From: Gleimia hominis
Lineage (GTDB): Bacteria > Actinomycetota > Actinomycetes > Actinomycetales > Actinomycetaceae
Assembly (NCBI RefSeq): GCF_002871945.2
Contig: NZ_CP126963.1
Coordinates: 1,488,001-1,552,000 of the forward strand
DNA: 64,000 nucleotides
Direction: 5' to 3'
The translations under genes were made by a program, and so were the position numbers. This document shows, piece by piece, positions 63,631 to 64,000 of the stretch. Positions within the stretch are counted from its first letter, which is position 1. Each line of letters begins with the position of its first letter. Under the pieces are notes generated by a model. The model worked only from the letters and a program-made list of their open reading frames with translations. It was not told where the DNA came from and searched no databases.

Positions 63631-64000
63631 ACAGCGGCCCGGACGCGACGACATCCTACAGGTACTCACCCGCATCGCGGCCGGTTCTGACCGTCTGATC
63701 ACCGCGATTCACGTTCCTCAACGCGACGGGCAGGCGCAGCCGTGGCCCACGTGGGTGCACCCAAAGGTACGCAACCGGTTCGAAACCCGCGGTATCGCAA
63801 AACCGTGGGCCCACCAAGTAAAGGGCATGGACGCCGTGTGGAACGGCCGCCACACCGTGGTCGCAACGGGCACGGGATCAGGTAAATCCATGGTTGCGTG
63901 GGCACCGATTCTGAGCGCGGTCGAACAGGGGGATTCCACGCGCCTATCCGCACTGCACGCCCGTCCATCGGCCCTGTACTTAGCGCCTACGAAAGCGCTC
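63617..64000 (+). CDS. DEAD/DEAH-box helicase, N-terminal part (partial)
   Basis: ATG at 63617 inside the end of the YbjN-like gene, with GGAGA upstream; the frame runs off the window after 128 residues. The Walker A/Q-motif area is clear: GIAKPWAHQVKGMDAVW, then VVATGTGSGKSMV, then ALYLAPTKAL (motif Ia). It belongs to the superfamily 2 helicases; long members of the YprA/Lhr type have this start. Downstream motifs are outside the window. Confidence 0.85.
   Translation, partial: MAAAEQRPGRDDILQVLTRIAAGSDRLITAIHVPQRDGQAQPWPTWVHPKVRNRFETRGIAKPWAHQVKGMDAVWNGRHTVVATGTGSGKSMVAWAPILSAVEQGDSTRLSALHARPSALYLAPTKAL

Overview
The window looks like the chromosome of a moderately GC-rich actinobacterium, most like the Actinomycetaceae. 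Signs of this are a GTP-type PEP carboxykinase, a gluABCD-type glutamate importer, YbjN-domain and LytR-C proteins, many GTG starts, likely leaderless starts, a DtxR/IdeR-type iron box and an actinobacterial type I-E CRISPR repeat. I cannot name the genus from sequence alone.

Positions 1 to about 18,060 are the right part of a siphovirus-type prophage, all on the + strand except one insert. The order is portal (cut by the window edge), ClpP-like prohead protease, HK97-type major capsid protein, head-tail joining proteins, major tail protein, tail-assembly chaperones joined by a -1 frameshift, tape measure, distal tail protein, large tail-tip/fibre protein, small proteins, holin and an amidase endolysin with two CW_7 repeats. 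A zinc-ribbon protein, a SHOCT-like protein and two overlapping serine recombinases end it. A two-gene cassette on the opposite strand (alpha/beta hydrolase plus small membrane protein) sits between the chaperones and the tape measure.

From 18,100 to 24,380 an iron-box-controlled operon encodes two ABC half-transporters of the exporter fold and a full ECF importer (S, T and double-ATPase A subunits). This is probably an iron or metallophore uptake system. Next come tRNA-Gly, a NUDIX hydrolase, decayed azlCD genes, a TetR regulator, thioredoxin, the aspartate-pathway pair ask-asd, the recombination/replication pair dnaX-recR, ybaK and tRNA-Ser.

Positions 34,480 to 37,380 hold a decayed stretch and a type I-E CRISPR array of 25 repeats plus two outlying repeats. 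No cas genes are visible, and two tiny genes lie between the outlying repeats and the main array. A tandem-domain HAD phosphatase with an odd N-terminus, pckG and an aldo/keto reductase follow.

Positions 42,800 to 51,180 form one minus-strand carbohydrate operon, visibly richer in A+T in its middle. It encodes a fused ROK regulator/Gfo-Idh-MocA oxidoreductase, a sugar ABC importer (binding protein and two permeases), a secreted GH16 enzyme and a cytoplasmic GH20 hexosaminidase. The layout suggests extracellular cleavage, import and intracellular trimming of an amino-sugar-containing glycan.

After the 4.5S SRP RNA come a P1B-type metal ATPase behind a palindromic operator candidate, gluABCD, a LytR-C protein, a sirtuin, a membrane protein with an LRV-like N-terminus, a second aldo/keto reductase, a PAP2 phosphatase, a YbjN-domain protein with internal repeats, and the start of a DEAD/DEAH helicase cut by the window edge.
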